From CAWCDJ01 sp963778675 (lineage in GTDB: Bacteria > Acidobacteriota > Terriglobia > Bryobacterales > Bryobacteraceae), in NCBI GenBank assembly GCA_963778675.1, contig CAVZVI010000003.1, positions 62,001-126,000 on the forward strand: DNA of 64,000 nt, written 5' to 3'. The translations under genes and the position numbers were made by a program. Below the pieces are notes generated by a model. It saw only the letters and a list, made by a program, of their open reading frames with translations, did no database searches and was not told where the DNA came from. Positions 56,651-64,000 of this stretch are shown piece after piece (the first letter of the stretch is position 1; each line of letters begins with the position of its first letter).

Positions 56651-58216
56651 CTATGCCATCGCGATCTTGAACGTCACGCCGAAATCAGACGGCCTCTGCT
56701 CCGGCAACTGAATCTTCAGCCCGGCCTCTTCCTGAGAAAAGCCGATCTTTCCCTTGTGCCCGAGCAGCTCGACATTGTGGATCTTGCCGGGATCCTGCGG
56801 GCTCTTCGTGCCGAGCGCCGCGATCACCGCCTCCTTCTCCGGCCAGCCCATGACGAAGGCGTACAGCGTCTTGCCCTTCGTGGTGAAGCGGACGTCCTCC
56901 GCGGTGAGGTCTTTCCGCCCGTTCTCGTTGAAGCCCATGCGGCCCTGGCGTTCGGGCCGGGGCATGGTGCTCGGGCCCGAGCCGTAGATCTTCCACGGGC
57001 GCGTCGAGTAGATCCCTTCGCTGTTCACCGACATCCAGCCGGTGAACGCGGAAAGCACCTGCATCTCGTCCGGATCGAGCTGCCCGCTGCCCGGCAGGGG
57101 GAAGTTCAGCAGCAGGTTGCCGTTGCGGCTCACGATATCCACCAGCATATCGACCACCAGCTTGGGAGTCTTGTACTTGATGCCCTTCTTGTAATGCCAG
57201 TTGCCGATACACGTGTCGGTCTGCCACGGATCCGGCCAGATCCGGTCCACGATGCCGCGCTCCAGGTCGAGCGCGCAGGTGCCGGTGACGCAATCTTCCC
57301 GCCGCTTGCTGGTATAGACGGCTTCCACTTTTCCGTGATGGCGTTTGGCGCTCACGTTGTAATGGTTCGCCACCAGGCTCAGGCCGTAGCTCTCGAACGG
57401 GATGCCGCCATCGGTGTAGAGCAGGTCCGGCTGGTGCTGGTCCACCAGGTCTTTGATGCGGTTGAAATACTCCATCTTCCAGGAATCCGGCGCCACGCGG
57501 CCCATGGCCTGCGCCTTCTGCGCAAAATCGGCGGGCATGTCTTTATAGCTGTGGTAGAGGTCCGCGTAAGCGGCTTCCGTGCCGTCGTAGGGAACGCCCG
57601 CGAACTCGCCCGTCTTGTCGCTGCCGTGCGATGTAGCGAACCAGTCGAAGCTGTTGGAAAGGTGCTCGCTCACGCCGAAGCGCAGCCCGCGCTTGCGAGC
57701 CGCCTCTTTCCAGGTACCCACGATATCCTTCTTCGGGCCGGATTTCGCCGCGTTCCAGCGCGGCTGGTACTTCGAATTCCACATGTCGAAGTTGTCGTGG
57801 TGTACCCCCATGCTGACGAAATATTTGGCTCCGGCCTTCACGTAGAGATCCATCAGGTGCTCGGGATCCCACTGATCGGCCTTGAAGGTGGGGATCACAT
57901 CCTTGAAGCCGACTTTGGAGGGGTGCCCGTAATGCTCCAGGTGGAACTTGTACTGCGGGCTGCCCTGGATGTACATGTTGCGCGCGTACCAGTCGCCATC
58001 CTCGGTGGCCGACTGCGGCCCCCAGTGGGCCCAGATGCCGAATTTGGCGTCGCGGTACCACTCCGGAATCCGGTAGGCCTCGAGCGATTCCCGTGTGCCC
58101 TGGAACGGGCCTTTCTCGATCGCCAGCGCCGGTTCCTGCGCCTCCGCCCGGCGGAGATGAACCGCCGGGAATGCGCCGGCCAGGGCTCCCAGCGCGCTTC
58201 TTCTACTGATCTTCAT
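56651..58216 (-). CDS. Tat-exported GH29 alpha-L-fucosidase
   Basis: 521 residues with a Tat signal (ISRRSALGALAGAF). WYRDAKFGIWAHWGP, FVSMGVHHDNFDMWNSKYQ, GLRFGVSEHLSNSFDWF and LLYTDGGIPFE are the GH29 core. Asp269 in YTDGG is the expected nucleophile. It removes L-fucose from glycans in the periplasm or outside. AAGGAG precedes the ATG at 58216. The zinc dehydrogenase gene ends 17 bases upstream, making a three-gene unit AKR-MDR-fucosidase. Confidence 0.92.
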   Translation of the reverse strand: MKISRRSALGALAGAFPAVHLRRAEAQEPALAIEKGPFQGTRESLEAYRIPEWYRDAKFGIWAHWGPQSATEDGDWYARNMYIQGSPQYKFHLEHYGHPSKVGFKDVIPTFKADQWDPEHLMDLYVKAGAKYFVSMGVHHDNFDMWNSKYQPRWNAAKSGPKKDIVGTWKEAARKRGLRFGVSEHLSNSFDWFATSHGSDKTGEFAGVPYDGTEAAYADLYHSYKDMPADFAQKAQAMGRVAPDSWKMEYFNRIKDLVDQHQPDLLYTDGGIPFESYGLSLVANHYNVSAKRHHGKVEAVYTSKRREDCVTGTCALDLERGIVDRIWPDPWQTDTCIGNWHYKKGIKYKTPKLVVDMLVDIVSRNGNLLLNFPLPGSGQLDPDEMQVLSAFTGWMSVNSEGIYSTRPWKIYGSGPSTMPRPERQGRMGFNENGRKDLTAEDVRFTTKGKTLYAFVMGWPEKEAVIAALGTKSPQDPGKIHNVELLGHKGKIGFSQEEAGLKIQLPEQRPSDFGVTFKIAMA

Positions 58217-58233
58217 GTGCACTCCTTTTCCGG

Positions 58234-59286
58234 TCAAACCAGTTCCTCGTCGAAGCAGACGGCCACTTTGCCGCACTTTCCGGAAGCCATCAGGGCATAG
58301 GCGTCCGCAACCCGGTCGAGCGGGAAGCGGTGCGTCACGAGATCGGCCGGATGCAAATTCCAGCGGACCAGGCGCTCCACCAACTCCTCCATCAGCCAGG
58401 TCGAGGTCACCCATGACCCGTAAATGGTCTTCTGGTCGTGAATAATATCAGGCGACGGGTTGAACTCCACGCGGCCTCCCTCGCCCAGGAAGACGATGCG
58501 TCCCCATTTGCGGGTGGCGCGGATGGCGGTCGCGCGCGCGCCATCGTTGGCGGAGCAGTCGACCGCGCGCTCCACACCGTGGCCACCGGTCAGCATCTTT
58601 ACTTCGGCCACGTTGCCGGGCCCGCTCTTCAACACCTCGTCGCACAGGCCCAGGTCGCGCGCCAGCCGCATCCGTTCCTCGACGATATCGATGCCGAAGA
58701 TGCGCTCCGCGCCGAGTTTGCGGCACAGCGCCGCGGTGGCCAGGCCGACGGGACCGAGTCCGGTGATCAGCACCGCATGGTTGCCGCTGATCCCGATCTT
58801 TTCGAGCCCTTCGTAGACCGTGCCGAACCCGCACGCCACCTGGGCGCCATCGGCGTATGTCAGCTCTTCCGGAAGGTGGATGAGGTCCTTCTCCTCGGCC
58901 AGTAGATAATCGGCCATGCCGCCGTCGCGCTGCCATCCGTACGCGCGGCGGTACTTCCCGCTGGTGCAGGAGATCATGTATCCGCGCCGGCAGTCGTTGC
59001 ACACCCCGCAGCCCGAGATGTGATACACAATGACGCGGTCCCCCGCGCCGAAGCGCCGGCAGCCCGGACCGGTCTTAACGATCTGCCCGCACGGCTCGTG
59101 TCCGGCGATCACGCCCTGGTAGCCCTCCGGCCCCTTGCCCAGGTGCTCGTGATAAATGCAGCGGATGTCCGACCCGCAGATGGTGGAGGCTTTCATGCGC
59201 AGCAGCACTTCGCCGTGGCCGGGTTCGGGCGCCGCCACCTCTCTCAATTCGGCCGTGCTGTTGCCCGGCAGGTAGGCTCCGGTCAT
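58234..59286 (-). CDS. Zinc-dependent alcohol/sugar dehydrogenase (MDR family)
   Basis: 350 residues. STICGSDIR and IAGHEPCGQ supply the catalytic zinc, CGVCNDCRRGYMISC the structural zinc, and ITGLGPVGLATAALC the Rossmann loop. It is a threonine/sorbitol dehydrogenase-like enzyme with NAD as probable cofactor. Its ATG overlaps the stop of the aldo/keto reductase gene (ATGA). With the fucosidase downstream, oxidation of L-fucose or another deoxysugar is a fair guess, but nothing in the sequence proves it. Confidence 0.88.
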   Translation of the reverse strand: MTGAYLPGNSTAELREVAAPEPGHGEVLLRMKASTICGSDIRCIYHEHLGKGPEGYQGVIAGHEPCGQIVKTGPGCRRFGAGDRVIVYHISGCGVCNDCRRGYMISCTSGKYRRAYGWQRDGGMADYLLAEEKDLIHLPEELTYADGAQVACGFGTVYEGLEKIGISGNHAVLITGLGPVGLATAALCRKLGAERIFGIDIVEERMRLARDLGLCDEVLKSGPGNVAEVKMLTGGHGVERAVDCSANDGARATAIRATRKWGRIVFLGEGGRVEFNPSPDIIHDQKTIYGSWVTSTWLMEELVERLVRWNLHPADLVTHRFPLDRVADAYALMASGKCGKVAVCFDEELV

Positions 59287-60296
59287 TGAGCGATCTCTCC
59301 GTTCAGGTCCCACAGGTCTTCCCAGCTCTGGCCCGCCTTCCACAGGAAGACCTGCCCCTTGATCAGCCTGCAATTGCGGTCGATGGCCGCGATGTCGCGC
59401 ATATCTTCGGCGGTCAGCGGCTCGCTCACCACTCCCTGCAGGTTGGCCAGGTAGTTGCGGCGGTTGGTGGAAAACGGAATCGGTGTCTGTCCGCGCTGCA
59501 CCGCCCACTTGATGCACACCACCGCGGGATGGATGCCCAGCCGCCGGGCAATCCTCACGATCACCGGGTCGTCCATGTCGGATGTGTCTTCCGGGGTACG
59601 ATCGCGGTCGGGGCGGTTGGGCGAGCCGACCGGAGAGTAGCCCACCGGCTGGATGCCGCTGGCGCGCACGAAGTCGAACAGCGCAGGCTGCTGGAAGTGC
59701 GGATGCAGCTCCATTTCGTTGATCGCCGGCTTGATCCGCGCATCGTGCAGCAACAGCTCGAGCTTCGGGATCGTCATGTTGGAAGTCCCGATGTGCCGTA
59801 CCAGGCCGAGGTCCACCAGCTTCTCCATCTGCCGCCAGGTCTTCATGAAATTGGCGTGGATATAAGGACGCGCGTCGGGGCTCCGCGATCCGGCGTCGCA
59901 CCCCGGCGGATGGAAATTGGGGAATGGCCAGTGGACCAGGTACATGTCGAGGTAATCCAGCCCCAGGTCGGCGAGCGACTTCCGGCATGACGGGATCACG
60001 TCGTTCTCGGCGTGCTTATCGTTCCAGAGCTTGGAGGTGATCCACAGCTCGTCGCGCCTGAGACCCGCGGCAACTGCGGCGGCCAGCGCCCCGCCGATGC
60101 GGTCCTCGTTGCCGTACACCGACGCGCAGTCGATGTGCCGGTAGCCCACGCCGATCGCGCCCCGGACAGCCTCCGCGACCCGCTCCGCCGCGGCGTGGTC
60201 GGAGCCGAAAGTTCCCAGTCCGATCGCCGGCATCTGCGCGCCGGTAGAGAGCGTGCGTTTGGGGATCAGGGCGGGATCTATAACGGTATCGATCAT
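59283..60296 (-). CDS. Aldo/keto reductase
   Basis: 337 residues. The tetrad is Asp56 (YRHIDCASVYGNE), Tyr61, Lys89 (LWITSKLW) and His122 (MYLVHWPF). TPIPFSTNRRNYLANL is the cofactor segment. It is closest in type to sugar/aldose reductases of the AKR superfamily. It heads the operon with the dehydrogenase and fucosidase. The ATG at 60296 (MIDTVID) starts the conserved part; an upstream extension of 24 codons is probably not translated. Confidence 0.88.
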   Translation of the reverse strand: MIDTVIDPALIPKRTLSTGAQMPAIGLGTFGSDHAAAERVAEAVRGAIGVGYRHIDCASVYGNEDRIGGALAAAVAAGLRRDELWITSKLWNDKHAENDVIPSCRKSLADLGLDYLDMYLVHWPFPNFHPPGCDAGSRSPDARPYIHANFMKTWRQMEKLVDLGLVRHIGTSNMTIPKLELLLHDARIKPAINEMELHPHFQQPALFDFVRASGIQPVGYSPVGSPNRPDRDRTPEDTSDMDDPVIVRIARRLGIHPAVVCIKWAVQRGQTPIPFSTNRRNYLANLQGVVSEPLTAEDMRDIAAIDRNCRLIKGQVFLWKAGQSWEDLWDLNGEIAQ

Positions 60297-60426
60297 CTCG
60301 GGAGACAGTGTATCAGGCGGCGGGGGCCGGGCGCCCGCCAGGCTGCATTCACTCCGTTTCTCCCCCAATTCGTGAGTTCACCGGGGGCACGAGAGCATCA
60401 ACGGTAACGTACGGGAGGCGTGCAAA

Positions 60427-61173
60427 ATGCAAGGATCATTAGCGAGGCGCTCGTTCGCGGAATTTGTAGGAACCTTCTGGCTGGTCTTCGGCGGATGCGG
60501 AGCCGCCGTGCTGGCGGCCACGTTTCCGAATACGGGCATTGGCTTCCTGGGAGTCTCCCTGGCCTTCGGGCTCACCCTGTTGAGCATGGGGTATGCAATC
60601 GGGCACATCTCCGGGTGCCACATTAATCCCGCTGTATCGGTCGGCATGGTGGCGGCCCGGCGGCTTCCCTTCTCCGACCTGCCGGCCTACCTCATTGCCC
60701 AGGTGTTGGGCGGTATCGCGGCAGGCGGAGTGCTCTACGTAGTCGCCAGCGGGAAACCGGGCTTCACCCTGGCGAGTGGATTCGCGTCCAACGGATACGG
60801 GGTGCACTCTCCGGGCGGTTATTCGCTGTTGGCGTGCGCCGTCATCGAGGTCGTTCTGACCCTGATGTTCCTCGTCATCATTCTGGGCGCGACCGACCGC
60901 CGCGCGCCGCAGGGATTCGCACCCATCGCGATGGGGCTCGGCCTGACCTTAATCAACCTGATCGGAATTCCGGTCACGAACTGTTCCGTGAATCCTGCAC
61001 GCAGCATGGGGCCGGCCGTGTTCGCGGGCGGCTGGCCGATGGATCAACTGTGGTTGTTCTGGGCTGCGCCGATTGCCGGCGCGCTCCTCGGAGCTCTGGT
61101 GTACTACCTGTTCGCGCACGAATGGCAGCTCTCCACCGGCGAGGTTCCTCACGCGCTGCCGACCCGCATGTAG
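60427..61173 (+). CDS. aqpZ: AqpZ-type aquaporin with altered selectivity filter
   Basis: 248 residues with six membrane helices and two NPA motifs (67-69 in HINPAV; 189-191 in VNPARS). The overall sequence matches AqpZ water channels. The filter, however, reads Phe47, Asn177, Cys186 and Arg192. E. coli AqpZ has Phe43, His174, Thr183 and Arg189, so the His is replaced by Asn and the Thr by Cys. This might widen the pore or change gating. GGGAGG precedes the ATG. It is a single gene with a hairpin after it. Confidence 0.93.
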   Translation: MQGSLARRSFAEFVGTFWLVFGGCGAAVLAATFPNTGIGFLGVSLAFGLTLLSMGYAIGHISGCHINPAVSVGMVAARRLPFSDLPAYLIAQVLGGIAAGGVLYVVASGKPGFTLASGFASNGYGVHSPGGYSLLACAVIEVVLTLMFLVIILGATDRRAPQGFAPIAMGLGLTLINLIGIPVTNCSVNPARSMGPAVFAGGWPMDQLWLFWAAPIAGALLGALVYYLFAHEWQLSTGEVPHALPTRM

Positions 61174-61195
61174 CACGCATTCGAACGGCAGGGCC

Positions 61196-61229
61196 GCCCG
61201 CCGGAAACATCTGGCCGTTTCCGGTGGGC
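61196..61229. terminator. 13-bp hairpin after aqpZ
   Basis: GCCCGCCGGAAAC and GTTTCCGGTGGGC form a 13-bp stem with one G-U pair and an 8-base loop, 23 bases after the aqpZ stop and before the convergent gene end. The 3' side is not a clean T-run (CTCCTTGTGTTT), so it may stop RNA polymerase weakly or serve both directions. Confidence 0.6.
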
Positions 61230-61240
61230 GCTCCTTGTGT

Positions 61241-61696
61241 TTACTCCGGAATGAAAATGAGACCGCAATGAAGATCACTTCGCTCACCTGAGCTGCTGAC
61301 GGTGAAGGTGGAGGTGATGAACCCGCGGGCAGCCGTGAATTGTCCCTCGCCGCCTTCCACATTCCAGGTCGCCGAGCCCGCCAGAACGCCGGGCTCCAAG
61401 TCCCGGACGAGGTGACCTTCGCCTACTGTCGAGAACCGCAGAACATGATCGCCGTCGTCTCCGAACGTGATTTCACCCTGTTCCTGAAATTCGCCGGGCG
61501 CCGTCACCCGCAGCTCCGACTCGAAGAACGCCAGTCCGCCCTCCGAGGCCTTCAGGTCGGTCTCGACCCCGGAGGGCTGGACGATGGTGCTCATCACGCA
61601 ACTGGTGGCACTGCCCGTGGTCCGCAGGATTTCGGTGTGGTCCGCGGTCCGCGAGGTCTGGCTGATGAAGTGCATTACATAGACGAGTTTCCGCAT
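61241..61696 (-). CDS. Small beta-rich protein of unknown function
   Basis: 151 residues from the ATG at 61696, which has GAGG just upstream; a GTG at 61705 is an alternative. There is no signal peptide. The sequence alternates short strands (AFFESELRVTAPGEF, HVLRFSTVGEGHLV, GSATWNVEGGEGQFTAARG). The GGEGQF.AARGFITSTF pattern resembles small beta-barrels such as allene-oxide-cyclase-like or DUF3224 proteins. I cannot assign it with confidence. Confidence 0.55.
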   Translation of the reverse strand: MRKLVYVMHFISQTSRTADHTEILRTTGSATSCVMSTIVQPSGVETDLKASEGGLAFFESELRVTAPGEFQEQGEITFGDDGDHVLRFSTVGEGHLVRDLEPGVLAGSATWNVEGGEGQFTAARGFITSTFTVSSSGERSDLHCGLIFIPE

Positions 61697-61717
61697 ATAC
61701 CTCACGGACCGCGAAAA

Positions 61718-62293
61718 TCAATGCGCAGGCGCCGGCATGGCCGGGCCGCTCAAGGACAAGCCGCTGAAACCACGGAGGCGGATCCCCAGGACCACCTCGA
61801 TGATTCCGAAGATGAACGCGTAAGCGCCGACCCACAAGGCCACCACGAGGGCGCCGGCGATCGGCATAAACAGGATCAGGAAGCCGAAGATGACGGAGGC
61901 GGCGCCGGCCAAAGCCAGCAGCCACTCGCCCGAAATGTACTGCCTGAGCCGGATGGCGGCAGCGATTTCGAGGACGCCCGTCACGATGGCCCACGCTCCA
62001 ATCACGATTACCAGAGCCAGCACCGTGATGGTGGGCCACAACACCGTCAGAGCGCATGCCGCCAGCCCGGCCAGGCCCTCGAAAACCAGCGCGCCCCAGC
62101 GCTCGTGCCGCTCGGCGGCCCGCACGGCGCCTACGATGCTCATCACCCCGTCGATCAAGGCGTAGGCCGCGAACAGGAAGACCAGGGCGGCCAGGGTGAT
62201 GCCGGGCCACAGGAAGGTAATGACGCCGAAGGCGATTCCGGCCAGGCCGCGAATCACCAGCGACCACCAGTTTCTTGCCAACGCGACTCTCAT
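61718..62293 (-). CDS. HdeD/DUF308-family membrane protein
   Basis: 191 residues with about six membrane helices arranged in short pairs. The repeated pattern FGVITFLWPGITLAALV, ALTVLWPTITVLALV and FGFLILFMPIAGALV is the DUF308 repeat. HdeD of E. coli is linked to acid resistance. The ATG at 62293 lies 4 bases downstream of the hsp20 stop, so the two form a stress operon. Proline/Ala-rich end. Confidence 0.85.
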   Translation of the reverse strand: MRVALARNWWSLVIRGLAGIAFGVITFLWPGITLAALVFLFAAYALIDGVMSIVGAVRAAERHERWGALVFEGLAGLAACALTVLWPTITVLALVIVIGAWAIVTGVLEIAAAIRLRQYISGEWLLALAGAASVIFGFLILFMPIAGALVVALWVGAYAFIFGIIEVVLGIRLRGFSGLSLSGPAMPAPAH

Positions 62294-62297
62294 AGGT

Positions 62298-62846
62298 TTA
62301 CGCCGCCTTTTCCGTGCCTCCCGTTGGCCGGGAAGCGGGCTCGATCGGGATCTCGCGACGCTGGCTCCGCTGGGCTTCCATCGGCACCATGATTTCGAGA
62401 ACGCCGTTTTCGTAACGGGCACGAGCCTCGTCCACCTTGGCCCCCTCGGGCAGCGGGATGCTTCGATAGAAGCGCCCATACTTGCGCTCGGTCAGGTGGA
62501 TGCCGCCCTCTTCGCGCTCCTGCTCGACCTTGCGTTCCCCCTGCAGGATAATCGCTTCGCCGGTGATCTCGAGCTTCACGTCGCCGGGTTTGACTCCCGG
62601 GAGATCCGCGCGCACGACGTAGTTTCCTTCGCGCTCGGAGATTTCGATGACCGGCACCCACGCTGTCGGTTCTTCCTCGCCGGGCGCGGGGACCCTCCCC
62701 AAGGCACGGTCCATCTCCTCACTCATCCTCCTCATGAGGGAAAACGGACCCATTCGAAACAGGTCGGCGGGCCCGATTGCCACCCGGAGCGGATAACCGC
62801 CCTGGTGTTGCGGAGCCTGCTGACCGCCGCTTCTCTCTTTTGCCAT
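62298..62846 (-). CDS. Hsp20/alpha-crystallin small heat-shock protein
   Basis: 182 residues. An N-terminal arm (GPFSLMRRMSEEMDRALG) is followed by the alpha-crystallin domain (VIEISEREGNYVVRADLPG, GRFYRSIPLPEGAKVDEA, YENGVLEIMVP). It acts as an ATP-independent holdase that keeps unfolded proteins soluble. GGAGG lies about 7 bases before the ATG at 62846. It is the first gene of the pair with the HdeD-like gene; no CIRCE element was seen upstream. Confidence 0.93.
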   Translation of the reverse strand: MAKERSGGQQAPQHQGGYPLRVAIGPADLFRMGPFSLMRRMSEEMDRALGRVPAPGEEEPTAWVPVIEISEREGNYVVRADLPGVKPGDVKLEITGEAIILQGERKVEQEREEGGIHLTERKYGRFYRSIPLPEGAKVDEARARYENGVLEIMVPMEAQRSQRREIPIEPASRPTGGTEKAA

Positions 62847-63010
62847 TGATGCCTCCTCGATTCTTACCGGTGACATCGGGGACCTCCGGCGGCGGAACAA
62901 CCCGTACCACAGGCGGAGTGAATCAGCCGGAGGTCCCCACCGGCATGGATATGCAGTGCAGGTGCGATGCCAAGCCGGCCGGCAGACACACGACGGGCGC
63001 CCAATGGCGG

Positions 63011-63282
63011 TTAAGGCCGGGTGAATTCGAGCATCATGTTATCCACGTAACACCAGCCCCAATCCTCGCCGGGCTCGAAAGAGCGAATGATCGGGTGTTT
63101 GGTGTGATGGAAATGTTTGGTGGCGTGGCGATTCGGCGAGGAATCGCAGCAGCCGACGTGTCCGCACGTGAGGCACAGGCGAAGGTGAACCCACCAGTCC
63201 CCGTTTTGAGGCACTCTTCGCATCCCTGCGGCGTGCTCGGCTTCACATTGTGAACCTGGTCCAGATGAGTACATTCAGGCAT
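63011..63282 (-). CDS. UBP-type zinc-finger protein (one frameshift)
   Basis: 90 residues once a missing base in a C-run at about 63200 is restored. MPECTHLDQV opens it, then the finger CEECLKTGDWWVHLRLCL continues as CGHVGCCDSSPNRHATKHF and HPIIRSFEPGEDWGWCYVD. These are the Cys/His ligands of the ZnF-UBP fold, which in eukaryotes binds ubiquitin C-termini. In bacteria such small proteins are common but unexplained. GGAGGG precedes the ATG. It lies close to the quinone-oxidoreductase-like gene. Confidence 0.82.
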
Positions 63283-63302
63283 ACAATCCCTCCTGTATCT
63301 CT

Positions 63303-64000
63303 TTATCCTACTTGAAGGATGATCTTGCCCAGCACGTGGCCTTTCATCAATCCGTTCATGGGCTTTGGCCGCTTCGGCCAGGGGATAAGCCGCCGCGATC
63401 GGAACCTCGAGCCGGGACGCATCCACCGCAAGGTTGAGCGCCTCGAACTCGCGCACGCCGGCCACCGCGTCATAAGACTTCATGCGGATGCCCGGCCGCG
63501 CCGCCGGCACAGGTTCCACGCCGTTCGGCCACGCGGCCCGTCCGCCCGGGCGAAGTGCGTCCAGACACCGTTCGAAACCCTCCCCGCCCACCAGGGCGAG
63601 AACGGCGTCGATTCCATCGGGAGCGAATGCGCGCGCGGCGGCCAGGATATCGCCGCGGCGAGCGTCCACCGCGGCAGCGGCGCCCAGTCGCCGAACCAGC
63701 ATCTGCCCGTCGTCACCGGATGCCGTTGCCAGAACCCGCGCTCCGCGAAGCTTGGCAAACTGGATGGCGAGGGTTCCCACGCCGCCCGAGCCGCCGTGAA
63801 CGATCACCGCTTCGTCCTTGCGGATCTCGAGGGCGTCGTCGATTCCCTGCAGCGCCGTCAATCCGGTGGTCGGGATCGCGCCCGCTTGCTTCAGGCTGAG
63901 CCGCTCAGGGAATCAGCGAGACTTTGCCCGCATCCACCGCCACGTACTCCGCATAGAATCCGCCCTTCGGGTTGGCAAAGCTGTACGCATAGACCGCGTC
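63303..64000 (-). CDS. Zinc-type/quinone oxidoreductase-like MDR protein (5' cut by window, two frameshifts)
   Basis: The N-terminus lies beyond 64000. After removing extra bases at about 63907 and 63350, the frame reads YAEYVAVDAGKVSLIPERLSL, then GLTALQGI, HGGSGGVGTLAIQFAKLRGA, and ends GHVLGKIILQVG. The GGSGGVG loop identifies the NADPH:quinone reductase branch of the MDR superfamily. It probably reduces quinones or enals. The two shifts would stop translation early and are probably consensus errors. Confidence 0.82.

Overview
The window is a GC-rich bacterial chromosome segment, most likely from an acidobacterium of the Solibacter/Bryobacter type. The evidence is a TIGR03435 soil-family protein, an acidobacterial-style MacB/FtsX permease, many Tat-exported sugar-metabolism proteins, a secreted penicillin acylase and M14 peptidase, and a ceramide-type lipid locus. 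I saw no rRNA, tRNA, transposase, prophage or CRISPR array. The sequence carries about 19 single-base frameshifts, nearly all insertions. Ten of them fall in rpoB and rpoC, which cannot be dead, so I read them as consensus errors and annotate each broken gene as one CDS with the shift sites named.

Layout. 1-13.8 kb: HlyD adaptor (cut by the window edge), DksA/TraR protein, sugar isomerase, penicillin acylase, HpcH/HpaI aldolase, rsgA, a DUF4157 protein with a possible papain-like C-terminal domain, aldo/keto reductase, Tat-exported Gfo/Idh/MocA protein, M14 peptidase and a small HExxH protein. 13.8-40.5 kb is one long minus-strand block. In transcription order it runs trpS, rplA-rplJ-rplL, rpoB-rpoC (closed by a strong intrinsic terminator), a HEAT/barrel-sandwich membrane protein, a five-gene cluster (DUF3047, SDR reductase, PAP2 phosphotransferase, GNAT-like acyltransferase, serine palmitoyltransferase), hoxEFUYH plus the hoxW protease, an ABC-type permease and a secreted protein. 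40.6-54.3 kb is a mixture: feoAB iron uptake with a clear promoter, a beta-propeller lipoprotein, metY, a DDAH-like enzyme, an SDR, an ECF sigma/ZAS anti-sigma pair, a sugar isomerase, a glucose dehydrogenase and TIGR03435. 54.3-64 kb: an arsR-VOC-SRPBCC module with a remnant of a second arsR, a vapBC pair, an AKR-MDR-fucosidase operon, an aquaporin, HdeD-like and Hsp20 stress proteins, a UBP-type zinc-finger protein and a quinone-oxidoreductase-like gene cut by the window end.

The most interesting systems are: (1) the five-gene putative ceramide/sphingolipid operon with a built-in PAP2/inositolphosphotransferase-like enzyme; (2) the complete NAD-reducing [NiFe] hydrogenase (HoxEFUYH type), which couples H2 to NAD(H); (3) an insertion of about 62 residues with eight cysteines in RpoB; (4) the DUF4157 protein, a candidate contractile-injection or polymorphic-toxin cargo; and (5) a perfect 15-bp inverted repeat between rpoB and rpoC that looks like a dispersed palindromic element.
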